Below, in pieces: positions 43,217 to 52,941 of a stretch of DNA of 64,000 nt. This DNA comes from Solobacterium sp. (GTDB taxonomy: Bacteria; Bacillota_I; Bacilli_A; Erysipelotrichales; Erysipelotrichaceae). Within the stretch, counting starts at the first letter, position 1. Each line of letters begins with the position of its first letter. The DNA is taken from assembly GCA_017512725.1 (NCBI GenBank), contig JAFWEW010000023.1:1-64000 (forward strand), written 5' to 3'. The notes under the pieces are model-generated. The model worked only from the letters and a program-made list of their open reading frames with translations. It made no database searches and was not told the DNA's origin. A program made the position numbers and the translations under genes.

Positions 43217-43985
43217 TTCCCATGCGCATTATGAAGATGCGATGTTCGAGGAAGACCGGCATGAGCGTCTGGAAGCACTGCGCAGTACCGATGTGAAGTA
43301 TGTGCTGAACTGCTGTTCGGATGCGGGTGTGTTTGAAACGGTCATCGAGATCACGGAAGTACATGACTTTGTATACGGCAGTATCGGCATCCATCCCCAC
43401 TGGGTACTGGAAGCGCCGGACAACTATCTCGATGTGATCTGGGATTACCTGCAGAACGATAAGATCGTGGCACTCGGGGAGATCGGTCTCGATTATTTCT
43501 GGAAGGAGCCGAGGGATCTGCAGGAAGTTGTCTTCCGCAGACAGCTCGGCATGGCGGTAGACGCAGACATTCCGGTCATCATTCATGACCGGGATGCACA
43601 CGCAGACTGTATCCGCATCCTGGAGGAATATAAGCCGCAGGGAATCCTGCACCGATATGGGGGACCGGTTGAGCTTCTCGAAAAAGCCTTCTCCTGGGGG
43701 ATGTATGTGAGTTATAACAATGACCTGACCTACCCGGAATGGAGACAGCCGCATATCGACTGCCTGATGAAAACACCTTGGGAGCGCATGCTGGTGGAAA
43801 CCGACTGCCCGTACGCACCTCCATATGAGCGAAAAGAGGACCGCTGTGAATCCTCGGATGTCGCGAATGTCGTAAAAGTGATCGCAGAGCTGCGCGGTGT
43901 GAGTGAAGAATTTGTGGCAAAGATCACAACGGAGAACGCAAAGCGAGTTTACCGAATTACAGACAAAAATAAAGTTGAACTTTAA
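43203..43985 (+). CDS. TatD-family hydrolase
   Basis: The 260-residue protein has DSHAHYEDAMF, GEIGLDYFWKEP, IIHDRDAH and VETDCPYAPP, the metal-binding motifs of the TatD deoxyribonuclease family (TIM barrel). Such enzymes act on DNA 3' ends or related substrates. I start at the second ATG (43203) because family members begin M-x-FDSHxH; GGAGG precedes it. It overlaps the DUF2130 gene. Confidence 0.9.
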   Translation: MELFDSHAHYEDAMFEEDRHERLEALRSTDVKYVLNCCSDAGVFETVIEITEVHDFVYGSIGIHPHWVLEAPDNYLDVIWDYLQNDKIVALGEIGLDYFWKEPRDLQEVVFRRQLGMAVDADIPVIIHDRDAHADCIRILEEYKPQGILHRYGGPVELLEKAFSWGMYVSYNNDLTYPEWRQPHIDCLMKTPWERMLVETDCPYAPPYERKEDRCESSDVANVVKVIAELRGVSEEFVAKITTENAKRVYRITDKNKVEL

Positions 43986-44018
43986 AAAATATAAAGTTCA
44001 ACTTTAAAATTGTATAAT
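43971..44018 (+). promoter_or_regulatory. Inverted repeat and promoter before the DUF4143 ATPase
   Basis: AAAGTTGAACTTT (43971-43983) and AAAGTTCAACTTT (43993-44005) are exact reverse complements, and each is itself a palindrome around one base. TATAAT (44013-44018) follows, so the second arm covers the -35/spacer zone. The first arm overlaps the TatD stop codon. An operator is likely; a terminator for TatD is the alternative. Confidence 0.6.
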
Positions 44019-44043
44019 AATACCGGAATCAGGGAGAACAGTT

Positions 44044-45282
44044 ATGTATAATCGAACGATACTGGCACAAATAAAAACATCAATTGAACATTTTCCTGTG
44101 ACAATCCTATCCGGACCAAGGCAGGTCGGAAAATCGACCGAACTTTACAATCATATCCGTCCTTTGGGATTTACCTATATCACGTTGGATAACAGGGCAG
44201 AACTGATGACGGCGAAGAATGACCCGGAACAGTTTCTGAAAAATCATCCGGCTCCATTAATCGTTGATGAGTGTCAACGTGCGAAGGAACTGTTCCCCGT
44301 CATTGAAGAAATCGTAAACAAAACCCGTCTTGAAAAAGGAACAAAAGCCGCAAATGGAATGTATGTTCTTTCCGGAAGCAGTTCAAAAGCACTGCTGGAA
44401 AACGCAAAGGAATCACTTGCCGGCCGTGTGAATATTCTGAAAATGAATCCTCTGAGTATGCGGGAGATACATGAAAGCCTTGATGTTCCTTTCGATATCG
44501 ACAAAGTGAAATCCGCAGAGCGTTCTTCTGATTTTTCCATTACCGAACCTGAGCTGCTGGAATACATTGTCAGAGGAATGATGCCGCAACTGTATGATGA
44601 TCCAGACACACCGAGAGATCAGTTTTTCTCTGATTACATTGAAACGTATATACAGAAGGATCTGCCGGAAGTACTGAATGTCAGAGACGATCTGAAATTC
44701 GAAAACTTTCTGATGCTGCTGGCATCGAATACAGGTGAAGAATTTGTTTACGATAATTATGCAAAACAAATTGGCGTTTCATCACCAACGATTAAGGAAT
44801 GGGTGAGCAGTCTTGCAAAGACTGGCATCATCTGGCTGGTAAAGCCTTACAATGATCAATCCATTACAAAGAGAGTTGTAAGACGTCCTAAGATGTACTT
44901 TTTTGACACTGGGCTTGCCTGCTTTGAAGCGGGTATCCGTGATGCTGAGACGTTATCAAGAAGTTTCATGAAAGGAAGATTTGTTGAAACATACATGGCC
45001 AATGAGATTCGCAAATCTTACATGAATAATGGAATTGAACAGCCAATCTACTATTACCGCGATAGCCAGAAAAATGAAGTTGATCTTGTTATTCCAAGAG
45101 GTGGGATCCTGAAACTGATCGAATGCAAATCAGGTACGAGATTCAATGCGTCAGATACAAAAGCGTTTTCCTGTCTTGATTCAGCGCTGCTGGACCGGAG
45201 GACGGATGCGCTGATCTGTACTGCAGAAAAGCCATATTCTATTTCGGAAAACATAATTGTATTACCTGTCTCGGCAATTTAA
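44044..45282 (+). CDS. ATPase with DUF4143 domain
   Basis: The 412-residue protein has Walker A LSGPRQVGKST, Walker B LIVDECQRAK and a sensor region YVLSGSSSKAL, and ends with the DUF4143 domain that contains YYYRDSQKNEVDLVI and a CKSG motif, like a PD-(D/E)XK nuclease. Such two-part ATPases are common and of unknown role; some reports connect relatives with toxin-antitoxin-like or mobile loci. The paired palindrome at its promoter implies tight control. Neighbouring genes are unrelated. Confidence 0.85.
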   Translation: MYNRTILAQIKTSIEHFPVTILSGPRQVGKSTELYNHIRPLGFTYITLDNRAELMTAKNDPEQFLKNHPAPLIVDECQRAKELFPVIEEIVNKTRLEKGTKAANGMYVLSGSSSKALLENAKESLAGRVNILKMNPLSMREIHESLDVPFDIDKVKSAERSSDFSITEPELLEYIVRGMMPQLYDDPDTPRDQFFSDYIETYIQKDLPEVLNVRDDLKFENFLMLLASNTGEEFVYDNYAKQIGVSSPTIKEWVSSLAKTGIIWLVKPYNDQSITKRVVRRPKMYFFDTGLACFEAGIRDAETLSRSFMKGRFVETYMANEIRKSYMNNGIEQPIYYYRDSQKNEVDLVIPRGGILKLIECKSGTRFNASDTKAFSCLDSALLDRRTDALICTAEKPYSISENIIVLPVSAI

Positions 45283-45434
45283 ACTAATCTGGAATAACTG
45301 GTGCTGCGTTATCTTTCGTATCCTGTTTTGCGCGTATTATTAAAAGGACTGCAAGGAACCGATGAATTGGAATGATCCAGATCATCAGGCCGCTGCAGAT
45401 CCTTTTTTCTCTTGTGAAGTGACTGCTGATGCTG

Positions 45435-46166
45435 TCAGGAAATCTTCTGCCGGACAGCGGATTCAATAAAGCATACCCGATCCGGTACATGGCGGGACTG
45501 GGTAAACTCAAACATCACACCGCGGGAATTAAATACCTGCCCGCTAACGACCAGAACAAAATCCAGTCCGTGCAGATCCAGATACTGGATATCTTCCGGG
45601 ATGGCCTGTTCCGCACTGACCCTCCGCTTGGAAGTGGTGATGGTCATGCCGAGTTCCATTTCAAGATAGCGGTAGATTGAAGCGGCGGCAATCTTCTCGT
45701 TCAGTTCCGGCATTTCCGATTTTAAAAACCAGTTTTCATCAAAGATGATCGGTTTGTTTCCGAACTGGCGGATACGCTGTACATGAAACAGTTCTTTTCC
45801 CGGATCGAAACCGGTTTTGATGCTGAGCTGCTCATCTGCAGTGACTTCTTCAAATCCGACCACTCTGGTTTTTACACGGAGGCTGTTGCGTGAAGCGGCT
45901 TCCGAAAAGCTTTCAATGCCGCCGACCGTGAACAGGGACTTGCCGGTATCGGGACTGTAGATGACCTGAACACCTCTTCCGTGCTGGGGCAGAAGAAGGC
46001 CTTCTGAGGTTAAAAGGCCGATCGCCCGGCGGATCGTATTTCGGGTACACCCGTATTTTTGGGTATATTCATTTTCCGAAGGAAGATAGTCGCCGTAGGC
46101 ATATACCCCGGAAAGGATTTCATTTCGTATTTCTTTATAAATTGGTTCGTATTTCGGTGATGGCAT
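45435..46166 (-). CDS. treR: GntR-family trehalose operon repressor
   Basis: The 243-residue protein has a GntR winged helix (YKEIRNEILSGVYAYGDYLPSENEYTQKYGCTRNTIRRAI) and a UTRA effector domain (FHVQRIRQFGNKPIIFDENWF, ending in FTQSRHVPDR). Divergence from the trehalose PTS and phosphotrehalase genes and the three matching boxes between them make it TreR, which responds to trehalose 6-phosphate. The 150 bases after its stop (45283-45434) hold no gene I can support. Confidence 0.9.
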   Translation of the reverse strand: MPSPKYEPIYKEIRNEILSGVYAYGDYLPSENEYTQKYGCTRNTIRRAIGLLTSEGLLLPQHGRGVQVIYSPDTGKSLFTVGGIESFSEAASRNSLRVKTRVVGFEEVTADEQLSIKTGFDPGKELFHVQRIRQFGNKPIIFDENWFLKSEMPELNEKIAAASIYRYLEMELGMTITTSKRRVSAEQAIPEDIQYLDLHGLDFVLVVSGQVFNSRGVMFEFTQSRHVPDRVCFIESAVRQKIS

Positions 46167-46200
46167 AGCTGATCTCCACTACAATTATTATAAGAGGAAA

Positions 46201-46286
46201 AACTTGTTTGAACAAATTTTGCAAAATCTATTGACTTGTATAAACAAGTTGACTATATTGTAGGTACATACTTGTTTAGACAAGTG
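46201..46286 (+). promoter_or_regulatory. Three TreR-like boxes and the tre promoter
   Basis: ACTTGTATAAACAAGT (46234-46249) and ACTTGTTTAGACAAGT (46270-46285) are clear inverted repeats, and ACTTGTTTGAACAAAT (46202-46217) is a third, weaker box. TTGACT (46231-46236) and TATATT (46254-46259) with a 17-bp spacer form the promoter, so one box covers the -35/spacer and one covers the start. Half-sites (ACTTGT/ACAAGT) match known GntR-type TreR sites (TTGTATATACAA-like). Confidence 0.85.
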
Positions 46287-46300
46287 AAAGGAGAAAAAGT

Positions 46301-48220
46301 ATGGGTAAATTTCAGGACGATGCGACCAGGCTGCTTGAATACGTAGGCGGCTCGGAAAACATCAATGCGGTCACTCACTGCGTGACGAGAATGCGGTTCG
46401 TTCTCGCCGATCCAGCAAAGGCGGACATCAAAAAGATCGAATCACTTCCGTCAGTCAAAGGCACCTTTACACAGGCCGGTCAGTTTCAGGTAATCATCGG
46501 CAATGAGGTGGCTGACTTCTACAAGGATTTCACTGCGGTAGCCGGCATTGAAGGCGTCTCGAAAGATGCCCTCAAGAGTGCCGCCAAGAGTAACCAGACA
46601 CCGCTTCAGAAGGCGATGTCCAATATCGCAGAAATCTTTGCACCGCTGATTCCGGCGATTATCTGCGGCGGTCTCATTCTCGGTTTCCGCAACATTCTCG
46701 AAACAGCAGTCGTTCTGCAGGAAGGCACCTTCCTGGCAGGTCTCGACAAGTTCCTGTGGATCATCGGTGAAGCAGTGTTCCATACCGGTATCCCGGTCGG
46801 CATCTGCTGGTCCGTCATGCGCAAAATGGGCGGAACCCCGATCCTCGGTGTGGTTCTTGGTCTCACACTGATCTCCGGTCAGCTTGTCAACGCATACGGG
46901 GTTGCGGGCATGGCAGCGGACGCATGGGCTCCGAACTATGTCTGGAACTTCGGCTTTGCGAGCTTCCGGATGATCGGCTATCAGGCACAGGTCATCCCGG
47001 CAATTCTTGCGGCATTCACACTGGCGTATCTGGAACGGTTCTTCAAACGGATCGTACCGCAGGTCGTACAGATGATCCTCGTTCCGTTCTTATCCCTTCT
47101 GCTGGCGGTTATGGCAGCACACTTCGTACTTGGCCCAATCGGATGGAAGATCGGTGAAGTGGTATCGAACTTCGTCATGGCTGGTATCTCCGGCAACTTC
47201 CGTGTTCTCTTCGGTGCGGTATTCGGATTCTTCTATGCACCGCTTGTCATCACGGGTCTTCACCACATGTCCAACGCGATCGATCTTCAGCTGATCAACA
47301 CGACCGGCGGAACGATGCTGTGGCCGATGATTGCACTCTCCAACATCGCACAGGGTTCTGCAGTTGCGGGCATGTCCTATCTGCAGCGCAGGAATGTCAG
47401 AGCACAGGAAGTTAACTATCCTTCCATGATCTCCTGCTGGCTGGGTGTTACGGAACCGGCAATGTTCGGTATCAACCTCAAGTACCAGTGGCCGTTCATC
47501 TGCGCAATGATCGGTTCCTCCATTGCGGCAGTCATCTCCACACTGTTTGGTGTTACTGCAGCGGCGATCGGTGTCGGCGGTCTGCCTGGCATTATCTCGA
47601 TCTTCCCGCAGTACATGGCAATCTTCGCAATTGCGATGCTTGTGGCACTGGTCGTTCCGTTTGTGCTTACCGTTCTGATCGGCCGTAAAAAGATCAATCC
47701 GGCAACCGGCGAACTCTATGAAGAAGACGCTCCGGAAGAAGAAAAGGCAGCTCCGGTTTTCACCGATGCAGAGAAGAATGAGGATTTCGCAGCGGTTGCC
47801 TATGGTACGATCATGCCGGTAACCGAAGTCGAAGATCAGGTCTTCGCTTCCAAGGCAATGGGTGACGGCATTGCGATCGATCCGAAGAACGGAAAGATCT
47901 ACGCACCGTATTCCGGTGAAATCACCGTGGCATTCCCGACCGGTCACGCCTATGGCATGAAAACCGCCGGCGGAAAAGAAGTGCTGATCCATATCGGCAT
48001 GGATACCGTTGAACTGAACGGAAAGGGATTCAAGCCTGCCGTAAAGCAGGGTGACAAGGTCAGACAGGGCGATCTTCTTACCGAGATCGATCTGGATTAT
48101 ATCCGCTCGCAGGGGAAACCGGTCATCACACCGGTCATCTTCACCGACGGTACGGCAGTAGAACTTCTCAAGAAAGGAGAAGTTCAGGCAAAGGAAACCG
48201 GTATTGTAAAATTGAGCTGA
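46301..48220 (+). CDS. treP: Trehalose-specific PTS transporter (EIIBCA)
   Basis: The 639-residue protein has EIIB (Cys27 in NAVTHCVTRMRF is phosphorylated), EIIC (about 100-470, ten or so membrane spans), and a C-terminal EIIA domain (about 485-639) with the active His in VLIHIGMDTVEL. It takes up trehalose with phosphorylation to trehalose 6-phosphate. A fused EIIA means that no separate EIIA-Glc is required. It is 8 bases before the phosphotrehalase gene. Confidence 0.95.
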   Translation: MGKFQDDATRLLEYVGGSENINAVTHCVTRMRFVLADPAKADIKKIESLPSVKGTFTQAGQFQVIIGNEVADFYKDFTAVAGIEGVSKDALKSAAKSNQTPLQKAMSNIAEIFAPLIPAIICGGLILGFRNILETAVVLQEGTFLAGLDKFLWIIGEAVFHTGIPVGICWSVMRKMGGTPILGVVLGLTLISGQLVNAYGVAGMAADAWAPNYVWNFGFASFRMIGYQAQVIPAILAAFTLAYLERFFKRIVPQVVQMILVPFLSLLLAVMAAHFVLGPIGWKIGEVVSNFVMAGISGNFRVLFGAVFGFFYAPLVITGLHHMSNAIDLQLINTTGGTMLWPMIALSNIAQGSAVAGMSYLQRRNVRAQEVNYPSMISCWLGVTEPAMFGINLKYQWPFICAMIGSSIAAVISTLFGVTAAAIGVGGLPGIISIFPQYMAIFAIAMLVALVVPFVLTVLIGRKKINPATGELYEEDAPEEEKAAPVFTDAEKNEDFAAVAYGTIMPVTEVEDQVFASKAMGDGIAIDPKNGKIYAPYSGEITVAFPTGHAYGMKTAGGKEVLIHIGMDTVELNGKGFKPAVKQGDKVRQGDLLTEIDLDYIRSQGKPVITPVIFTDGTAVELLKKGEVQAKETGIVKLS

Positions 48221-48227
48221 GGTCTGT

Positions 48228-49871
48228 ATGAGTAAATTCGATAAAATTGTGTACCAGATTTATCCGAAATCCTTTCAGGATTCCAATCATGACGGATGGG
48301 GGGATATCCGCGGCGTCATCTCACGCCTGGATTATCTGCAGGATTTGGGCATCAATTATATCTGGTTTAACCCGATGACGGTCTCTCCTCAGAAAGACAA
48401 CGGCTATGATGTAAAGGACTACCGCAGCTTCGATCCGCGCTATGGAACGATGGAAGATTTCGAAGAGCTTGCAAAAGAAGCGAAGAAACGGGGAATCGAT
48501 ATCATGTTCGATATGGTATTCAATCACACTTCCACCGAACATGAATGGTTCCAGAGAGCACTTGCAGGGGAAGAGAAGTATAAAAACTACTATATCTGGA
48601 AAAAGGGCAAAGGACCGGGAGTTCCTCCGAACAACTGGCAGTCCAAATTCGCAGGAAGCGCATGGGAATATGTCGAGCAGTTTGATGAGTGGTACCTCCA
48701 TCTGTTCGATGTATCTCAGGCAGATCTCGACTGGACCAATCCGGAGGTGCGCAGGGAGTGTGCGGATATCGTAAACTTCTGGCGCTCCAAGGGAGTGCAT
48801 GGCTTCCGCTTCGATGTCATCAATCTCATCAGCAAATCTTCCTTTGAAGATGATCCGTTCGGCTTTGACGGCCGGCAGTTCTATACCGACGGCCCGAGAG
48901 AACATGAATATCTCAAAGAGCTGAACCGGGCAAGCTTCGGCCAGGATGAAGACCATCTGACGGTCGGGGAGATGAGCTCCACCACGATCGACAACTGCAT
49001 CCAATACTCCGGGGCAGACAGTGAAGAACTGGATATGGTGTTCTCCTTCCATCATCTCAAGGTGGATTACCACAACAAGATGAAATGGGAACTGCAGGAA
49101 CCGGACTTCATGGAACTCAAGGCACTGCTCAGCGAATGGCAGGTAGCCATGCAGGAAAACAATGCGTGGAACGCACTGTTCTGGAACTGCCATGACCAGC
49201 CCCGTTCGGTATCCCGGTTCGGAAATGACGGGAAGTACCGGAAGGAAAGCGCAAAGATGCTCGCTGCCGCACTGCATATGCTGAGGGGGACCCCGTATGT
49301 GTACCAGGGAGAAGAGATCGGAATGCCGAATGCGTATTTCACGGATATCTCAGAATACGCAGATGTTGAGAGCACAAACATCTATGACATTCTTCTCAGG
49401 GAAGGCCATCCGAAGGAAGAGGTGCTTCATATTCTGCAGGAACGTTCCCGTGACAATGCCAGAACCCCGATGCAGTGGGATGACAGTCCAAACGGCGGAT
49501 TCTCGGATGTGACGCCCTGGCTCAAGAGTGCTTCCAGCTATCCGGACGTCAATGTCAAAACGGACCGGGAGAGCGAAGATTCGATCTTCGCATTCTACCA
49601 GAACCTGATCCGTCTGAGAAAGACGATGAAGGTTGTTCAGGAAGGGTGGTTCTCTCCGCTTCTGGAAGAAGACCGGCAGGTATTTGCCTACCGGCGGGAC
49701 TATGAATCCGAACATCTGATCTGTCTGAACAATTTCTATGAGGCAGAGACGGAAGTGACACTGCCGCTGGAAGGATATGAAATCCTGCTGGGCAACTATC
49801 CGGATGCGAAGGTGACGGATTCCATCCGCCTGCGCCCTTATGAAACACTGATTCTATACAAAAAAGACTGA
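48228..49871 (+). CDS. treC: Alpha,alpha-phosphotrehalase
   Basis: The 547-residue GH13 enzyme has the usual start VYQIYPKSFQDSNHDGWGDIRG, MVFNHTS, the nucleophile region FRFDVINLIS, the acid in VGEMSS and the third acid in NCHDQPR. It splits imported trehalose 6-phosphate into glucose and glucose 6-phosphate. It is the last gene of the operon with treP. Confidence 0.95.
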   Translation: MSKFDKIVYQIYPKSFQDSNHDGWGDIRGVISRLDYLQDLGINYIWFNPMTVSPQKDNGYDVKDYRSFDPRYGTMEDFEELAKEAKKRGIDIMFDMVFNHTSTEHEWFQRALAGEEKYKNYYIWKKGKGPGVPPNNWQSKFAGSAWEYVEQFDEWYLHLFDVSQADLDWTNPEVRRECADIVNFWRSKGVHGFRFDVINLISKSSFEDDPFGFDGRQFYTDGPREHEYLKELNRASFGQDEDHLTVGEMSSTTIDNCIQYSGADSEELDMVFSFHHLKVDYHNKMKWELQEPDFMELKALLSEWQVAMQENNAWNALFWNCHDQPRSVSRFGNDGKYRKESAKMLAAALHMLRGTPYVYQGEEIGMPNAYFTDISEYADVESTNIYDILLREGHPKEEVLHILQERSRDNARTPMQWDDSPNGGFSDVTPWLKSASSYPDVNVKTDRESEDSIFAFYQNLIRLRKTMKVVQEGWFSPLLEEDRQVFAYRRDYESEHLICLNNFYEAETEVTLPLEGYEILLGNYPDAKVTDSIRLRPYETLILYKKD

Positions 49872-49877
49872 ATGAAT

Positions 49878-49927
49878 ACTGCAGCTCCACAGGATCACAA
49901 TGAAGTAATCCGGAACTGCAGTTTTTT
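49878..49927 (+). terminator. Terminator of the trehalose operon
   Basis: ACTGCAGCTCC pairs with GGAACTGCAGT (one mismatch) and is followed by six T. Confidence 0.7.
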
Positions 49928-49935
49928 GATATTCG

Positions 49936-49963
49936 AAAAAAATACCCCCGGATCATCCGGGGG
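49936..49963 (-). terminator. Terminator of asnA
   Basis: CCCCCGGA - TCA - TCCGGGGG is a perfect stem; on the minus strand a T-rich run follows. It starts 8 bases after the asnA stop. Confidence 0.8.
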
Positions 49964-49970
49964 TCATGCA

Positions 49971-50981
49971 TTACAGTAACGGAATATTGTTTTTCTCGCA
50001 GGCCTTTACCATTTCCTTTGGCCAGATGCTTGCCTGAACTTCTCCGACATGCGCTTTGTTCAACAGCAACATGCACAGACGGCTCTGACCGATTCCGCCG
50101 CCGATCGTATACGGCAGTTCCTTCTTCTGGATCATCTGATGGTACGGAAGGGAAAGACGTCCTTCGCAGTGGTTTGCCCTGCACTGGGTGACGATGGAAT
50201 TCTCATCGACACGGATGCCCATGGATGAGATTTCAAGCGCGGTTGAGAGACTTGGCAGCCAGAACAGGAGATCTCCGTTCAGGTTCCAGTCATCATAGTC
50301 CGGTGCTCTGCCGTCATGCGGGTGATTGGAACGGTGCAGCGGCCAGCCGATCTGTTTGATAAAGACACAGCCTTTTTCTCTTGTGATTGCCGTTTCCCGG
50401 TCCTTTACAGACAGATCCGGGTAGCGGTCTTCCAGCTCCTGGCTGGTAATGAAGAATACATCATCTGCCAGATGGCATACTGCCTGGGGATATTTGTACC
50501 AGACTTCGTGTTCCATATGCTTGATGATCTTGAAGATTTCCCGTACGGTCGCTTCCAGCGTTTCTTCCGTACGTTCTTTTTTTGTGATGATCTTTTCCCA
50601 GTCCCACTGATCGACATAGGCACTGTGGGTATTATCGAGCAGTTCATCTCGGCGGATCGCATTCATATTGGTATATAGTCCCTCATGAACCGTAAATCCG
50701 TATTTCTTCAGTGCGAACCGTTTCCACTTGGCAAGGGACTGAACGACTTCGATCCGCTCTTCACTCATCTCCTGCATTTCAAAGGAGACCGGCCGTTCGA
50801 TACCGTTCAGGTCATCGTTGAGACCGCTTTTCTTAGTCACAAACAGCGGAGCGCTGATCCGGGAGAGATTCATTTCCTTTCCGAATTCCTTCTGGAATGT
50901 ATCACGGATATACTTGATCGCTTCCTGGGTTTCACGAATTGACAGGACTGGATCATATCCTTTCGGTGTTATGAGTTTCAT
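49971..50981 (-). CDS. asnA: Aspartate-ammonia ligase (asparagine synthetase A)
   Basis: The 336-residue protein has [27 protein letters not shown], the FEMQ region and the C-terminal [14 protein letters not shown] motif of class II tRNA-synthetase-like AsnA. It makes asparagine from aspartate, ammonia and ATP. Length is typical (about 330). It is a single gene between the tre operon and the ABC exporter. Confidence 0.95.
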   Translation of the reverse strand: MKLITPKGYDPVLSIRETQEAIKYIRDTFQKEFGKEMNLSRISAPLFVTKKSGLNDDLNGIERPVSFEMQEMSEERIEVVQSLAKWKRFALKKYGFTVHEGLYTNMNAIRRDELLDNTHSAYVDQWDWEKIITKKERTEETLEATVREIFKIIKHMEHEVWYKYPQAVCHLADDVFFITSQELEDRYPDLSVKDRETAITREKGCVFIKQIGWPLHRSNHPHDGRAPDYDDWNLNGDLLFWLPSLSTALEISSMGIRVDENSIVTQCRANHCEGRLSLPYHQMIQKKELPYTIGGGIGQSRLCMLLLNKAHVGEVQASIWPKEMVKACEKNNIPLL

Positions 50982-51093
50982 GATGACTCCCTCCTACAAG
51001 AGACTATTCTACCAAAACTGTGCCTGAATATTTCAGGGAATTTTCTGAAAATGGTTTCAAACAAAAAGGCCGGCTTCTTTACCGGCCTGGGTG

Positions 51094-52941
51094 TTATACA
51101 TCTGCGAACTGCGAGTTGTAGAGATTTGCGTAGAAGCCGTTCTTTGCCATGAGTTCCTCATGGGTACCGACTTCCACGATATCGCCGTGATCCATGCACA
51201 GGATCATATCCGCATTGCGGATCGTGGAAAGACGGTGTGCGATGACAAAGCTGGTCCGACCCTTCATGAGGTTTTCCATGCCTTTCTGGATCAGGGTTTC
51301 CGTACGGGTATCGACGGAAGAAGTCGCTTCATCGAGGATCAGGATCTTCGGATCACTGAGGAACGCTCTTGCGATGGTAAGCAGCTGTTTCTGACCCTGA
51401 GAGATGTTTGTGGATTCTTCGTTGATCACCGTATCGTAGCCGTTCTCCAGCGTGCGGATAAAGTGATCCGCATAGGCGGCATCTGCAGCTTTGATCACTT
51501 CTTCATCCGTCGCATCCATGCGTCCATACCGGATGTTTTCCATCACGGTTCCGGAAGAGAGCCATGCGTCCTGAAGCACCATACCGAAGGCATCCCGCAG
51601 ATCAGTGCGGCGAAGCTTCCGGGTATCGATGCCGTCCACCCTGATCGTACCGCTGTTAAGTTCATAGAAGCGCATCAGAAGTTTGACGATCGTCGTCTTT
51701 CCGGCACCGGTCGGTCCGACGATTGCGACCTGCTGTCCTTCTTTAATGGAAGTGCTGAAATCATGAATGATGATCTCGTTGGGGTTATATCCGAAACAGA
51801 CATTCTCAAAGTCCACATTGCCGCGTACGGCAATCTCACCGCTTTCATCCCGGATCGATACCGGATCTTCCGGATCGGGATTTTCTTCGGGCTGCTCTAG
51901 GAACTCAAAGACCCGTTCGGCGGCAGCAGCGGTGCTCTGCAGTACATTCATGATCTGAGCGGTCTGGGTGATCGGCTGATTGAAGGAACGTACATAGGAG
52001 ATAAACGCCTGAATGTCGCCGATCGCAAGACCGTTATGAATGGAAAGATATCCGCCCAGAACAACACAGCCCACATAACCAACATTTCCGATCAGGTTGG
52101 TGATCGGCATCATGAGACCGCTGACAAACTGGGATTTCCAGCCTGCGTTATACAGGTCATTGTTGAGCTGGCTGAATTCTTCGATGGAACGCGCTTCTCC
52201 ATTGAAGGCCTTCATGACGATATGTCCGCCATACATTTCCTCAATATGCCCGTTGACCTTGCCGAGCGTTCTCTGCTGGGCTTTGAAGTAGGGCTGGGAA
52301 TGCTTTACGACAAATGCCGCCGCAATACCCGACAGCGGTACAACGATCAGTGCCATCAGGGTCAGCTGCCAGGAAATCCGGATCATCATGTACAGAACAC
52401 CGATGATCGTAACAAGTGAGGTAAAGATCTGCTGTACCGACTGGTTCAGCGACTGGGAGACGGTATCCACGTCATTGGTGACGCGGGAGAGCACTTCTCC
52501 ATGGGTCTGGGAATCAAAGTATTTCAATGGAAGCTTGTTGATCTTCTGACTGATTTCCTTGCGCAGTGTATAGGTAACACGCTGGGTGACACCGGCCATG
52601 AGCCATCCCTGAACATAGGAGAATATGGCAGATACAACATAGATGACGGCAAGCGTACGCAGGATCCGGAAGATCTTATCGAAATCAATGCCGCCTTCTC
52701 CGGTATACTTGGCAAAGAGACCCTGCGCCAGTGCAGTCGTGGCATTGCCGAGTACTTTCGGGCCGATGATCGTAAAGACGGTGGAAGCCATCGCAAAGAC
52801 AATGATGATAAACAGCTGCGGATAGTAGGGACGAAGATAGCGGAAGAGCTTGCGGATCGTTCCGCCGAAATCCTTCGCTTTATCTCCGGCCATCATTCCG
52901 CGCCGGCCGGATCCAGGACCTCTTCTGTTCGCGGTGCTCAT
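51094..52941 (-). CDS. ABC exporter half-transporter, active ATP site
   Basis: The 615-residue protein has an N-terminal tail, six membrane spans (about 30-320) and a C-terminal ATPase with Walker A GPTGAGKTT, signature SQGQKQ, Walker B ILILDEATSSVD and switch-histidine IAHRLS, all canonical. It forms a heterodimer with the protein encoded 4 bases upstream (overlapping starts). No C39 peptidase domain is present, so it is not the typical double-glycine leader processing exporter. Confidence 0.9.
   Translation of the reverse strand: MSTANRRGPGSGRRGMMAGDKAKDFGGTIRKLFRYLRPYYPQLFIIIVFAMASTVFTIIGPKVLGNATTALAQGLFAKYTGEGGIDFDKIFRILRTLAVIYVVSAIFSYVQGWLMAGVTQRVTYTLRKEISQKINKLPLKYFDSQTHGEVLSRVTNDVDTVSQSLNQSVQQIFTSLVTIIGVLYMMIRISWQLTLMALIVVPLSGIAAAFVVKHSQPYFKAQQRTLGKVNGHIEEMYGGHIVMKAFNGEARSIEEFSQLNNDLYNAGWKSQFVSGLMMPITNLIGNVGYVGCVVLGGYLSIHNGLAIGDIQAFISYVRSFNQPITQTAQIMNVLQSTAAAAERVFEFLEQPEENPDPEDPVSIRDESGEIAVRGNVDFENVCFGYNPNEIIIHDFSTSIKEGQQVAIVGPTGAGKTTIVKLLMRFYELNSGTIRVDGIDTRKLRRTDLRDAFGMVLQDAWLSSGTVMENIRYGRMDATDEEVIKAADAAYADHFIRTLENGYDTVINEESTNISQGQKQLLTIARAFLSDPKILILDEATSSVDTRTETLIQKGMENLMKGRTSFVIAHRLSTIRNADMILCMDHGDIVEVGTHEELMAKNGFYANLYNSQFADV

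Noticed and set aside
45284-45511. Hydrophobic 75-codon minus-strand frame after treR
   Set aside because: It begins inside the treR coding region in another frame, has no ribosome site, and only a short hydrophobic stretch.
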